NCBI GenBank assembly: GCA_022419385.1
Contig: JAJUBI010000005.1
Span: 1,240,001 to 1,304,000 of the forward strand
Source: Paraconiothyrium sp. Pb-2020
Taxonomy: Eukaryota; Ascomycota; Dothideomycetes; Pleosporales; Didymosphaeriaceae
DNA: 64,000 nucleotides
Direction: 5' to 3'
Part shown: positions 47,448 through 58,155 of the stretch, piece after piece
Layout: every line of letters starts with the position of its first letter
Numbering within the stretch: position 1 is the stretch's first letter
Position numbers and translations under genes: made by a program
Notes under the pieces: model-generated
Told to the model about the DNA's origin: nothing
Database searches by the model: none
What the model saw: only the letters and a program-made list of their open reading frames with translations

Positions 47448-50400
47448 ATGGAACGGCAGCACATTTTTGCGCAGGTCAGCATATGTTACCAATGTATACA
47501 GCGCTCGACTAACGTTCCGCAGCTGAAGCAGCCATGCATTGAGCTGTTGCAGGTCACAGCGACCCTTGCTCAAAGGCCAAACGGACGTAAAGAACTTGTC
47601 CAAACTTTATCCAAACTTCTCATCGCTCTTGAGGCTGTGAGTGTTAAGCCAGACGCGATAGATCCAAGTTTGGCCGAATATGCCTTTGTACCAATTTCCC
47701 AAGTCTTAAGAATCTCCCGCACAGTACCTGTCCGTGCGTTAGAACTCTGCCTGCAATGCATCTCGATCCTTCTTCGAACAGGATGGGGCGGATCTCTGGC
47801 CCCGGAGCTATCAGGACAACTACTCATCCTATTCACGTTCATGGCTAAACCGTCCTCTACCGACAGTGGTGTCGCAGGATCATCGGAAGAGCTGCAAACC
47901 TTGGCCCTCAGATGCATCGCTGAGCTCTTCACTGAATCATCCCGGACCATCAAGGGTACGCAGCAGCTTACTGCAACGTCAAATATTCCCGCCTTGGGAG
48001 AATCCGTATTAGTGATACTAGATCGCCTCACTGACAGCAACTCCAACAGCGTGCAGCTCCAGGCCATTGCTGCAACATCGGCCCTGGTTGCCGCAGTCCA
48101 CGACCTGGACGCTCTTGCCAGCTTCCTCCCGAGGATGGTGTCATCGCTCACAAAGGTTCTGACCACCAACAACACTAAGCGCGCAAGTTTCCGTGTGCTT
48201 GAGCGTGGGCTCGACATCATGTCGGTCCTTCTCCTGCGTCTACTGGGCGATCAAGCAACCAAGGATCTGCCCAAGTCATTACCCCAAGCTTTACAAAATG
48301 ACAGCAAGACCGTACGATCGGTTTCGTGGCTACAGGCGACCGCTTCTCAGATCAAGATTGCTCTCGGCAATGTATTAAAGCTGCGAAATCATGACAAGTT
48401 GGAGGTCCGGCAAGCTCTACTTCGAATTTGTACTACCATCGTACAAGAGTGCCGAATCTCTCTTGCAGACTGCCTCACTATGGCTGTGGAGACGATGGTC
48501 ATACTGGCAGGGCGTGGAGGTTCACATGATACGACTGAGAGTGACCTCAGAATGATGCTCTCTACTGATGCCAAGCTCTCAGATCTTCTAAAAGAAAGTC
48601 TGCATGGCTGGATAATATCCTTGCCCAGGCTCATGCAATCCAAAGACGACACCGGGCGGCGCCAGGTGATTCACCAGATTTCCACAACGCTGCGGCTGTT
48701 TGATGAAGACCAGATCCTTGTAGACGATTTGCTCGCAGAGAATCTTCGAGACGGGTTGTCAGCTGTCTTCAACGATTCCAAAAACGGCGAAGCTGTAGGG
48801 GAAGCAGCACCACTCATCTCTTTCGATCAACAGCTGATGCCTGGGACGGCTAGGCCAGAATCATTCGCACCTCTGCAGTTTCGGCTGAAAGGGCAGGATG
48901 ACATGGTGAAAGAGTTCAGACTGTTACTGAGCGAACTCGCCAAGTCCAACTCGGCAGTTACAATCACCCAAGAGCTCGTCAACACCTTGGATGTCGGAAC
49001 GCAAGAGAGCCGGTTCGCAACGTTTTGGATCTCAGTCAATCTACTCAGAGATACCTTGCAGTTCAGACCCTCTTTAGACGACTTTGTGGACTTCGGTGGC
49101 TCTAACCCACAGGAAGAGCTTCTTGATGACCTATATTCACACGCGTTGACGGTACTTGGTCCACAGGATACTACCTCGAGTCATCAATGGCACTTTCAAG
49201 CCCTTGCACTGGAAGTATTTGCGTTACAAGCAGCACGTTACAGGACCGAGTTCCGAGCCGAATTGACAGAGACATTGTATTCTGTGCTGCACTGCCTGGG
49301 TAGCTCCAACGCCGGGCTTCGAAATCACGCTATCACATGTCTCAATATAATCGCCGAATCATGCGGGTACGAGAGTGCCCGTCAGTTGGTCATCTTGAAT
49401 GTGGACTATATCGTCAACGCTGTTGGCCTTCGCCTCAGCTATGGAGACGTCTCGCCTCAAGCACCTCATGTCCTCCTCATGATGATGCGCTTGTGCGGGC
49501 CATCGCTTCTTCCATACCTGGATGATCTTGTAGGAAGCATATTCGGCGCTTTGGAGAGATATCATGGCTATCCAAGTCTGGTTGAGCTGCTCTTCTCGGT
49601 CCTGAAAGGTATGGCCGACGAAGGAGTAAAGACACCGCAATTGGCTATCACGTCGTCCGCTAAGCAGGGGTCCAAGGAACTCCAGATCCCAGATATTCTC
49701 CAGCAGCTCAAAGATCTCGAACGCCGCACCCAAGAGCAAGCTCAAGAGCTGGAAGAGCTCCCACGGGGTGCCTTTCCACAGAAACCATGGAAGGAACTCT
49801 CCCCAGAAACCTTCATCGACCCCTCTGCGTCCTCAGAAGAAATATCTCAGCCGGAAGAACCCCCCAAACCAGAAGAGGAGCCACCGCCACCTGCTCCCCT
49901 TACATTTTCTCTCCTCCTCAAGATCTCTGAATTGACTCAACATTACCTCACCTCCTCGTCCCCCACGCTCCGTACCTCCCTCCTCTCCCTCCTTCACACC
50001 ACTATCCCCGCCCTCGCCAAACATGAAAACTCCTTCCTGCCGCTCATAAACACACTCTGGCCTGTATTGCTTTCACGACTAGACGATCACGAAGCGTATA
50101 TAGTAGCAGGCACGCTTGACATTGTTGCGCTGATGTGCGAGTACGCGGGGGGATTCATGCGGAGTCGGATTGACAGTGCATGGCATGTTTTTCAGAAAAT
50201 ATACAAACGGACTGGACAGCATCGTGATGACCGCAGGAACCCTCACGTTCATACGAGCAAAGGACAATTGAAAACCACGCGTCTCACCGAGCTATCCAAC
50301 ATGGCCAGCACAACCCGTTCCCCAGCTATCTCACCAAATACCGAACTAACCGCGGAAGTGATCCGCGCTGAAAGCTACACAACCGCACCCACACGCATGC

Positions 50401-50684
50401 TCTGGACCTCTCTTACCCATCTCCTCTGCACCATCTCTGAGCACGTCGGAATTAGCGAAGAGCTCTTCGACGATGTGCTAGATATGTTGGATTTCATCCT
50501 GAGCGATCAGACGGTCAAAGCGGCGCTTGACAAGAGGAATGCGGATGCAGTGTGGCTGCGATTATATAAGAAGAGTAGAAGGGCGGCAGAGGAGAGGGGG
50601 GAGTGGGAGTTTTCAACGGAGCTCGGTGGACCCGTCAGAGAAATCGAAGGCGTGAAGGAGGAGTGGGGATTTGCGAGATTGTAG
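47448..50684 (+). CDS. TTI1: Tti1, subunit of the TTT (Tel2-Tti1-Tti2) complex
   Basis: Exon 1 codes nine residues (47448-47474, MERQHIFAQ). A 48-nt intron (GTCAGC...CGCAG) follows, then exon 2 at 47523-50684, giving 1062 aa. The intron is a multiple of three without a stop, so the frame also stays open unspliced (1078 aa). The spliced form restores FAQLKQPCIELLQ, which matches the start of Tti1 proteins. The protein is built of HEAT-type helical repeats throughout. An acidic/Pro-rich linker lies at about 770-815 (EEISQPEEPPKPEEEPPPP), and conserved C-terminal helices include FLPLINTLWPVLLSRLDD and YIVAGTLDIVALM. Tti1 works with Tel2 and Tti2 as an Hsp90-linked chaperone for PIKK kinases (ATM, ATR, TOR). 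It is divergent from PDS5. Confidence 0.9.
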   Translation: MERQHIFAQVSICYQCIQRSTNVPQLKQPCIELLQVTATLAQRPNGRKELVQTLSKLLIALEAVSVKPDAIDPSLAEYAFVPISQVLRISRTVPVRALELCLQCISILLRTGWGGSLAPELSGQLLILFTFMAKPSSTDSGVAGSSEELQTLALRCIAELFTESSRTIKGTQQLTATSNIPALGESVLVILDRLTDSNSNSVQLQAIAATSALVAAVHDLDALASFLPRMVSSLTKVLTTNNTKRASFRVLERGLDIMSVLLLRLLGDQATKDLPKSLPQALQNDSKTVRSVSWLQATASQIKIALGNVLKLRNHDKLEVRQALLRICTTIVQECRISLADCLTMAVETMVILAGRGGSHDTTESDLRMMLSTDAKLSDLLKESLHGWIISLPRLMQSKDDTGRRQVIHQISTTLRLFDEDQILVDDLLAENLRDGLSAVFNDSKNGEAVGEAAPLISFDQQLMPGTARPESFAPLQFRLKGQDDMVKEFRLLLSELAKSNSAVTITQELVNTLDVGTQESRFATFWISVNLLRDTLQFRPSLDDFVDFGGSNPQEELLDDLYSHALTVLGPQDTTSSHQWHFQALALEVFALQAARYRTEFRAELTETLYSVLHCLGSSNAGLRNHAITCLNIIAESCGYESARQLVILNVDYIVNAVGLRLSYGDVSPQAPHVLLMMMRLCGPSLLPYLDDLVGSIFGALERYHGYPSLVELLFSVLKGMADEGVKTPQLAITSSAKQGSKELQIPDILQQLKDLERRTQEQAQELEELPRGAFPQKPWKELSPETFIDPSASSEEISQPEEPPKPEEEPPPPAPLTFSLLLKISELTQHYLTSSSPTLRTSLLSLLHTTIPALAKHENSFLPLINTLWPVLLSRLDDHEAYIVAGTLDIVALMCEYAGGFMRSRIDSAWHVFQKIYKRTGQHRDDRRNPHVHTSKGQLKTTRLTELSNMASTTRSPAISPNTELTAEVIRAESYTTAPTRMLWTSLTHLLCTISEHVGISEELFDDVLDMLDFILSDQTVKAALDKRNADAVWLRLYKKSRRAAEERGEWEFSTELGGPVREIEGVKEEWGFARL

Positions 50685-51313
50685 GGGGCTCTGCTAGAGG
50701 AGGTGTAGGCTCAAGAACCAATAGTCTGCCGCGGAGAGGCTGGTGGTTTCGATACGAGAGAATGCCTCTTGATATATACAATGCGCGATTGAGAGCAACC
50801 CTAATCCTAATGTGCAGTCTTGGCGAGTATTGGAATGTAGATATGGACAGTGGCGCGTAAATGTTAACCAGCCTCGCGGATAATCGATCGACACTGTCAT
50901 TCTTATTCTGTCGTGTCTATCCAGATTTGAGTGGCACAGAAATGCGACTTGAGGTAGGGTGAATGCAAGTGTACGAGCCCTGCGTTTGCTTTTGTCAGCC
51001 ATCGAGTTGAATATTACGTGAATTCATGCGTGGTCTCCTTCAGGACAATGCTCCAGTGCTTCGAGGCTTACTGTGGGTGTTGAGAGCTGGGATCCACAGA
51101 ACAGCAGCGCACGTGTTGGCTGTGAAAGGTAGACAGCTGCGACGAAAAGATCACTAGGAACAGCTGGAGAAACGCAAAAGATAAAAACTGTGGAGCGAGG
51201 TTCATCGTAAGAGACAACGATGTTTAAAAAAGCTGATATATATATTGGATGGATGACATCTACCAGTAGGAAACCCAATCAGAGAACATATTGATACTCC
51301 CCAAAATCCCTGC
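50685..51313. other. intergenic between convergent genes
   Basis: 3' flanks of TTI1 and of the small secreted-protein gene. No gene is seen. A short AT-rich stretch with TATATATATT lies near 51236-51246. Confidence 0.45.
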
Positions 51314-51845
51314 CTAGAACAACCTCCACTTATCTGCCGCACCCCAATGCCTCATCCCCGTTGGTCGCCTCAACTCCAATTCCTTCCCCTCATACGCAAA
51401 GTTCTTCTCCTCATCACCCTTCTTCAAAAAAGCCACAAATCTCCCCAAAGCCGAAGGCTCGGAAAATGTTGTGGGACGAGGCAGCATCTGCGGCGCCTCT
51501 AGACTTCCCGGCGCAATGTCGCCTGAGACATCGTCGTCATGGTCGTGGGAGTCGGAGCAGTCGTGCAGGAGTGTACGTAACTTAGTGCTCAAATGTGAGA
51601 AGAAGGGCAGGGATATTTCTTCGGTAGATGTGGTAGGTGGGAGCGTAAGCTTCTCCGCTATTTCATGCTAGGGATAGATTAATGTGTGTAAGGGTTGATG
51701 TGGGGCGGAAGGTACGTACCTCTTGCAGGCCTTGAAGGCGGAATTGTTCGGCGCGGCGTTGGAGGGCGGGCGCGGAGGGTGTGATGGGAACTGCGCAGAC
51801 GGAGATGGCGAATGCCACGAAGGCCAATGAGGTGAAGAAGCGCAT
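51314..51845 (-). CDS. small secreted protein with His/Asp cluster
   Basis: Exons are 51845-51720 and 51667-51314 (159 aa), joined in phase through donor GTACGT and acceptor CTAG. A clear signal peptide is present (MRFFTSLAFVAFAISVCAVP). It is followed by a likely Kex2-type site (ALQRRAEQ, about 29-36). The mature part has a helix-rich start and a striking cluster HDCSDSHDHDDDVSGD at about 76-91 that could bind metal. The C-terminal half ends RHWGAADKWRLF. Only one Cys is in the mature protein, so it is not a disulfide-rich effector. I do not recognise the family. It is a plausible secreted or processed peptide precursor, function unknown. Confidence 0.68.
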
Positions 51846-53038
51846 CGTGGAAATTGGTACGTAACGTGCAGCTAGGATGTGATACCGACTTTCGTCACCC
51901 AGGCAAGCGAGGACTCGTCAAATTGGTACTCCAAGATCGTGGCTAGATGAGCGTGCGACTCTCGTCAAGAAAGACAGTACAGGAAGGAGGGTTAAGAAAA
52001 TAAGAGGGAACATAAATGCGCACAGCGAGAGGACACGGCAAATACCCGCCTTGCAGGGCCGTATAGATGAAGAGCAAAGAGTGTGAGTACGAAAGCCCAG
52101 GCTCGCCTGCCCGTCTCTGATCGAGTACACCCCTCCTCTTATAATCCGAACGGCCGTCACGCCCATACTCCCTTGATCCACCCCCGAACAGGCAAGCCAG
52201 CAATTGAACGGGGCAGGATCTGCAGTAAGGAAAGACCCTAGCGGTCCGGCCTGGCAGGATTACACGGGTCCGCTTTGCCTGAAGGACGACGAGCGCAGGA
52301 TTCCATGGCAGGGCGCATGAGCAGCGGTGGCCTCAGAATGCTTGGGGCGCGCAGCCATAACGCGTGAGCGTGGTTCAGAGGGATGGCACGCAAGGGTGGA
52401 GCCTGGAGCCGGCTCATGGTTCGATGGCTACGGTTTGTTTCATTTTCCACGGCTGGTGGCTTGTCTTTTCTTGGTCATTCGTTTCGATAAGACACGCGCG
52501 TTGTAACGCAATTTGGGAAATGTTATCCTGTCCATACTTGCGCTTCATGCGTAGGCTTGATTGATGGCAAGACCGAGCCGTTCATCAACATGCTTGGACG
52601 ATCGTCGCTCGAGCATAGCCAGCGGGAAATGTGGACGCGGGATAGAAGCGGATTGATATGTTTCAATGAAGTTGAAACGTAGCGGCGGGATTGTATCAGC
52701 AAGAGCCGTTGCATGACAGGGGATGCGCGGGCGGCGGAGAATTGCACGCCGTGTAGAACTTAGTCAGCCTTCCACGCCAAGCGCGACGATGCCGCGGTGT
52801 CGCGTCCCTAACCTCACCTTGTCGTCATCGTTTTAGGAGCGGCACCACCAACCTCCTCGCGACCTTCCTGTAGTGTGTAACCTATCGCATTGTATTGCTT
52901 TTTGCTTTTTGGACCATGCCTATCCGATTTTTGCGCATTGCGTTTCGACCGCGAAGATCTCGCAGCCGCTTCCTAGGTACACCCTAGTTCTACCCTTGCT
53001 CAACAGCGATTGGCCCATCACGTTACCTTCAATACAAT
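51846..53038. other. divergent intergenic region
   Basis: Upstream region of the small secreted gene (leftward) and of the DNA polymerase gene (rightward). No gene is seen. Frames such as 51918-52181 (-) overlap and lack features. Confidence 0.45.
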
Positions 53039-55165
53039 ATGGAAGACCGTGTCCCAAAGCCTGGGTCCTTCTTCTCGAGCGAAGGACACCTTACCGTACC
53101 AGGTCTTGATTTGAGCAGCATCCCACTTATTGCCACTCTAGGTGCGCACTTCAAGGGCGACGAGGAGGACAAGGTCAAAGCAACGTTGCGCCGTCACGGT
53201 GCGCAGCTGACCGCCGATGTCTCGAAGCCGAAGGTTCTTATTGGAAAGGTTGGTACGCGGCGGAGGGCAGAATTTGAATTGAGGTCTCGAAAGTTTGAGG
53301 TGGAGGAGGTGATTGAGTCGAAAAGAGCGCCGAGTCCGGTCAAGCAGGACACTCCACGGAAAAGAGCAAGAGTTTCAGGCACGTCTAGTGAGCCTATCTT
53401 CGTTCAGGATGAGGGCTCGACAACCGAAGAGGGAGGTGATGAAGGATCTGAGACCGAGGATGAAGCGCCGGAAAGCACACGAGATACTCCACCGACCTCG
53501 CCAGTCATACCGGACGAGGAGCCCACATTACAGTCTACAGTCTTCAACGATGCGTCGAACGATGACATCCTTTGGGTGATCAAAGTCGAATGGCTTGACG
53601 AATGTCTTTCTGCAGGGTGTTTGGTCCCACTCGGAGAAAACTTAGTGTATAAGTGCAGGATCAAGAAGCGGCCCCCAGCGACATTAGACGCAGGTTACAG
53701 CACGACCAAAGCAGTTTACCCGTCTCTGCTCAAACCAGCGACCCAAACCAACTTGGCAGCGCGTCCTCGAGCATCGCCACACATTCTGGGCCGCGCAAAG
53801 GAAGACGCCACGACCACAACCGCCAAGCGACCGTACAATCCTCACAACGATGGCCATGGTTCCCGTAGATTCGATGGCAAATCCTACGCCTCTAGCTCGA
53901 CCAAACCCACCTTCGCCCACCAAACAGCCCATCTACTTCAACAGACAACCAGCGACTATGAGGGCGAAGACAGCGACATTCCGCCGCCCCCTGACTGGGT
54001 CGCGCAAGGCGTTAAGTACGCCTGCCAGCGCTTCACCCCAGCTGACCCCCCAAACCAAGATTTCATCGATGAGCTCAAGAAAATCCGCACTGCAAGAATA
54101 CTAATTGATGACGAAATCGGCGTCCGCGCCTACTCGTCCATTATCGCCTCCATCGCCGCCTATCCCTACAAATTGCGTCACCCGCGCGAACTCACGCGTC
54201 TTCCTAGCTGCGACGAGAAGACTGCCGTGCTCTTTGTTGAGTGGAAGAACACTGGGAAAATTCAAGCCGTCGAAGACTACGAAAACGACGAAGCGATGAA
54301 AGTCCTGCGCTCCTTCTACGACATCTGGGGTGTGGGCGCGAAAACAGCACGGAACTTCTACTACAACAAGGGCTGGCTGGAGCTAGACGATATCATCGAG
54401 TACGGCTGGAATGAGCTCGACCGCGTCCAACAGATAGGCGTGAAGTACTATGACGAGTTCCTCTCCGGCATCCCGCGGCCTGAAGTCGAATCCATCGCGG
54501 ACATAGTCCGCCAACACGCTGTGAGACTCCGCGACGAGCGCATCACCGTAACTATCGTAGGCGGGTACCGCAGAGGCAAGTCCGCTTCCGGCGACGTAGA
54601 TATGATTGTCTCCCATCCTGAATTATCCGCGACCGCACACCTTGTCCGCGACATAGTCGAGTCCCTCGAAGACGAAGAGTGGATCACACATACTCTCACC
54701 ATGTCGCTCCACAACACTTCGAGAGGCCAGACCACGCTCCCTTTTCGCACGACAAAAGCTTCAGGCGCAGGGTTCGATACCCTCGACAAAGCGCTCGTTG
54801 TGTGGCAAAATCCCTCTTGGCCGGCCCGCGATGCCGACCTCGATGCTAATCCTAAGGCCAAAAACCCTAACATCCACCGCAGAGTCGACATCATCATTGC
54901 GCCTTGGCGTACCGTCGGGTGCGCGGTGATGGGATGGAGTGGAGGAACGACGTTCCAACGGGATTTAAGGCGGTACGCCAAGCACAAGAAGGGATGGAAG
55001 TTTGATAGCAGTGGGATACGGAGTCGGGAGACGGGGCACGTCGTGATGCTTGAGGGGGAAGAGGGGGTAGAAGGAACGCCGGAGGAGGCGGAGGAGGCGG
55101 AGAGGAGGGTATTCAAGGGATTAGGGTTGGAGTATGTACCGCCTGAGATGAGGTGTACGAATTGA
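53039..55165 (+). CDS. POL4: family-X DNA polymerase (Pol4 / Pol mu-lambda type)
   Basis: Intronless, 708 aa. An N-terminal BRCT domain (about 20-215) ends with the conserved Trp segment ILWVIKVEWLDECLSAG and contains a long acidic Ser/Glu/Thr-rich insert. A linker of about 215-310 leads into the Pol beta-like core. The 8-kDa domain starts near 320. The helix-hairpin-helix WGVGAKTARNFY is at about 431-442 and a second one, RVQQIGVKYYDEF, follows. The palm motif GGYRRGKSASGDVDM has the two metal-binding Asp (about 507-521), and the third Asp is in RVDIIIAPW (about 615-623). The dNTP-selecting motif reads GWSGGTTFQRDLRRYA, where most homologues have a GSRQF-like sequence. The protein ends GLEYVPPEMRCTN. 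Role: gap filling in non-homologous end joining, nuclear. Confidence 0.93.
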   Translation: MEDRVPKPGSFFSSEGHLTVPGLDLSSIPLIATLGAHFKGDEEDKVKATLRRHGAQLTADVSKPKVLIGKVGTRRRAEFELRSRKFEVEEVIESKRAPSPVKQDTPRKRARVSGTSSEPIFVQDEGSTTEEGGDEGSETEDEAPESTRDTPPTSPVIPDEEPTLQSTVFNDASNDDILWVIKVEWLDECLSAGCLVPLGENLVYKCRIKKRPPATLDAGYSTTKAVYPSLLKPATQTNLAARPRASPHILGRAKEDATTTTAKRPYNPHNDGHGSRRFDGKSYASSSTKPTFAHQTAHLLQQTTSDYEGEDSDIPPPPDWVAQGVKYACQRFTPADPPNQDFIDELKKIRTARILIDDEIGVRAYSSIIASIAAYPYKLRHPRELTRLPSCDEKTAVLFVEWKNTGKIQAVEDYENDEAMKVLRSFYDIWGVGAKTARNFYYNKGWLELDDIIEYGWNELDRVQQIGVKYYDEFLSGIPRPEVESIADIVRQHAVRLRDERITVTIVGGYRRGKSASGDVDMIVSHPELSATAHLVRDIVESLEDEEWITHTLTMSLHNTSRGQTTLPFRTTKASGAGFDTLDKALVVWQNPSWPARDADLDANPKAKNPNIHRRVDIIIAPWRTVGCAVMGWSGGTTFQRDLRRYAKHKKGWKFDSSGIRSRETGHVVMLEGEEGVEGTPEEAEEAERRVFKGLGLEYVPPEMRCTN

Positions 55166-55758
55166 GAGCAGGCTGGAAGTTGTTGTTCAACTTTGCTTCG
55201 TCGTGTTGACTCTGATGGTCTGAACAGCAAAATATCAGTTCGTGATGTACTTCATGATGTTTAAGTGTGCACAAAGGATAACTGAGAACAAGAGCTTCAT
55301 TGGCAACAACTAGTTTCCACCGGAGGATAATCACCCTTGCTTATTAGAAGTGGAAGTACTATTCGAGATGAAGGCCAGTCACAATCATGCAAACGCTATC
55401 ATAATTCATAAGTCCATGGTAATGTACCGGGGGTGTCCCTGATGCGCTATCTCATGACTCCCTTTTACTAGTCCCACTGATTCCACTCATAAAGTTCCTC
55501 CGACGGCTTTGGTTTGGATTCATCAACCGCTGATTCCTCACCAGCCTTCACGCTCCCAACCAGAGGCTCATCACGAAGGTCGGGTTCAGGTCGTACCGGA
55601 ACTATCGGAAGAGAGCAGGGGAGGGAAGAGCGCCGCAAGGAGGAGCGTTGGAAGTGGGCCGTTAAATTCTGCGTGGCCGACAACCTGCCCTTTTGCCTGT
55701 GCGCTATGCCATCATTAGTCAACTGCGGAAACCAAACAACGAAGACGCTGAGCTTAGT
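55166..55758. other. intergenic between convergent genes
   Basis: Lies between the POL4 stop and the CSN6 stop. It contains an 84-codon antisense-to-POL4 frame (55722-55471, same strand as CSN6) that begins right after a splice-acceptor-like TTTCCGCAG and ends YEWNQWD. This could be an alternative 3' exon or noise (see findings). Confidence 0.4.
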
Positions 55759-57126
55759 TCAGCCCCAGCGTTCAGTGCCGAACTGTCGCGACCCTCCTCC
55801 TCCCATAATCGTATCGAAGTATTGGTTGCCAGGAGCATCGTTGTAACCACCCATCAAAGAGCTCATGCCGCCTCCACCCCTTCGTGAGTGGTTCTTACCA
55901 GTCTCAACAATCTGGCTCTTCTTGCCTAGGTCCCTCGCTGCAGAGACCGAGTTGGTGATCGATGAAAGTAGTTGGACAAGCTGGACATCCGAGGCTTCTT
56001 GTTGAGACTCAAGTGTAAAGGCTTCAATATCGGATGGCGCAAGAATATTGATGCGGGCGAGCATAGCGGAAACGCTGCGGAGGATGGAGTGGTTAAGTGG
56101 GAGAGGATGGTCGTTGGTTGGGGTAGGGTTCAGTGTGAGAGAGGAGTCAGAGAGGTATGAAGGCGGGAGAGAGGCAAGATAGGTACGCAGGAGCGAGATG
56201 CGGCGGCTTAACATGCGGATGGCGTTGATCTTTGCGGTCAGTGTTGATAGCAGCTCCTCGTCTTCAGCCGTCAACACAGCAGAATTGTCGATAGTTTCCT
56301 CTTTTGGCGCCTCCTTCCCTTTGCCTTTTCCCTTCTTATCCTTCCCTTCTGCGCCCTCGGTCGACTTGCCCTTGGACGCAGTTGAGGAGCCTTCCACGGC
56401 AGTGGCGTTGCCACCTCCGCGAGCCACGAAGTCTACGGCGATCATCTCTGCTTCGCCGGTCTCAACCGTGTAGACAAGCTCCCTGAATTTCAGCATTTTG
56501 TTCTGCACTGCACCATCGACGTCCATGACCTTGTCGTCTGAGCCGCCTGTTGCATTCTCGTAGACCGACTCGTACAGGGTGAGAGGTAGCTTGCCGGCGG
56601 CCGTGGCTTCTGAGTCTGCATCAGAGGGGTGGAACAAGCAAAGGATCGGAGAATCGGTAAGCTGTGATATGCGATTGTGGATGGGTAGTATCTGCGTAGT
56701 TGGGCCGGTGAGCGGGGCGAGCGTGAACCAGGCAACAATGTCGAGCGGTGGTTGCTTGTGAACGTCCTTGTCTTGTTGGTGTCAGCAGCAGTCTCGAAGC
56801 GCAAATTGGACATCATGGGGCCCCAGTAGCTATAAAGAGGAATACGTACAGTCGTCTAACCGCTTCATAAACCACTCATCATCGAGCACCACATCACCTT
56901 GCTCGTTTGACACCAACTTCGCCTGGAATGCAACCTCCATGGTTACCTCGTGGCCGTTTTGCTGACCAAGGATAGCTCCAATCACAGGCCCATCTTGTCG
57001 TCGAAGCGTATGTCGCGTAATGCAGTCGGTTATGGTGAGCAGCACAAGCGGATGCAGCTGCACCGTGGGGCTTGTGTCCGAAGCACGCGTGTTGGAGACG
57101 AGTGGGTTTTGTGAATCGCCCGCCAT
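55759..57126 (-). CDS. CSN6: COP9 signalosome subunit 6 (MPN-, Csn6)
   Basis: Exons are 57126-56850 and 56771-55759 (429 aa), with a 78-nt intron that splits the codon for Tyr in LDDYKDVHKQ. The MPN domain begins at about 22 (VQLHPLVLLTITDCITR), continues GPVIGAILGQQNGHEVTMEVAF, and includes DIVAWFTLAPLTGP, where the catalytic MPN+ proteins have a JAMM His-x-His motif. That motif is absent here, so it is an MPN- subunit. Its YKDV segment points to Csn6 rather than proteasomal Rpn8. After the domain comes a low-complexity insert of alternating Gly/Lys (about 220-235), then helical C-terminal segments. Csn6 is part of the complex that removes Nedd8 from cullins. The start is the first Met of the frame. 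Confidence 0.87.
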
Positions 57127-58155
57127 GACTGCGATTGAATATGTGGGACTGTTTCGCAGGTCCTAAATCTTGTTTGCGAGAGGGAAGTCGAAAGGGTGGT
57201 TGTGCTCTCGTAGTCGTGGAGGCGAGCGCGGGGAGCTTGTCGATTACCGTAGACTAGGCAGCTACCACCAACCGCCGCGGGCATTTGCGGAGCCGGTCTA
57301 TCAATTTTCCGCAACACGTGCTCACGCGTTTCACTGCCACTGTCCAACACCGAAAAAGCATGGTAACGCGATGGCACAGTGAAGCTCACTCGCGTTCTTC
57401 GAAACGAACAATGTCACGCGATCGAAACTCGGCTCCGGTCGCAAAGCCGACTCGGGGAGAAGGAACCGATCCCCCCACACACGGCCAGCCCGTGAAGTGA
57501 TTCGAAGAATGCGGCCCCGTGAGTGATGTCGGCCCGACGGCACGCAACCAGCAGATCTTTCCTTTGAACCAGCCATTGCAGTCTGAAATTGATAAGACGC
57601 TGTTTATCTGCTCTCCGACACTTTGGGAACCACTTGAAAGGCGGACGCGTGACATTGCGCATCTGACTAGACGCTTGAGGCAAAGGCACCGAAAAACGTG
57701 TGGCAAGGATCGATGTCATTTTGTTTTAGTTCTACAGGCGATCATGAACGCACAGTATTTGGTGGATGTGGGCTGTGAACTTCACTCGGATAGGACGCGG
57801 CAAGGTCGACGATCCATCTGTGAACGATCGATCTCTACTCCTCAGTATTTGTGCTTCCCTACAGTGCTTCTAGCGGTACCTTGTGATTTCCCCATCACCT
57901 TCCATCCTATATTCCTTCTTTTACGGAACCTTAGCATAGGGAACCGAAACAAAATCATCATAGCATGGTATCTCCATCCTTGTCGAACGAAAGTGAGAGG
58001 TTCCGGGATCATAACCTAACGCCAGTTGCCCAGTCCCCTGCCAATTCCTCTAGATCTAACTCTTATTTTGTTCATTCCTTAGAGAGCATGAAAGACGCCT
58101 GATTGTGACCACAAGATTATCTGTACTGAAAATATTAATTCAACTGAGAATGTAA
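57127..58155. other. intergenic
   Basis: CSN6 promoter region and 3' flank of the polyol dehydrogenase. Frames at 57386-58019 overlap on both strands and lack domains. Confidence 0.45.
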
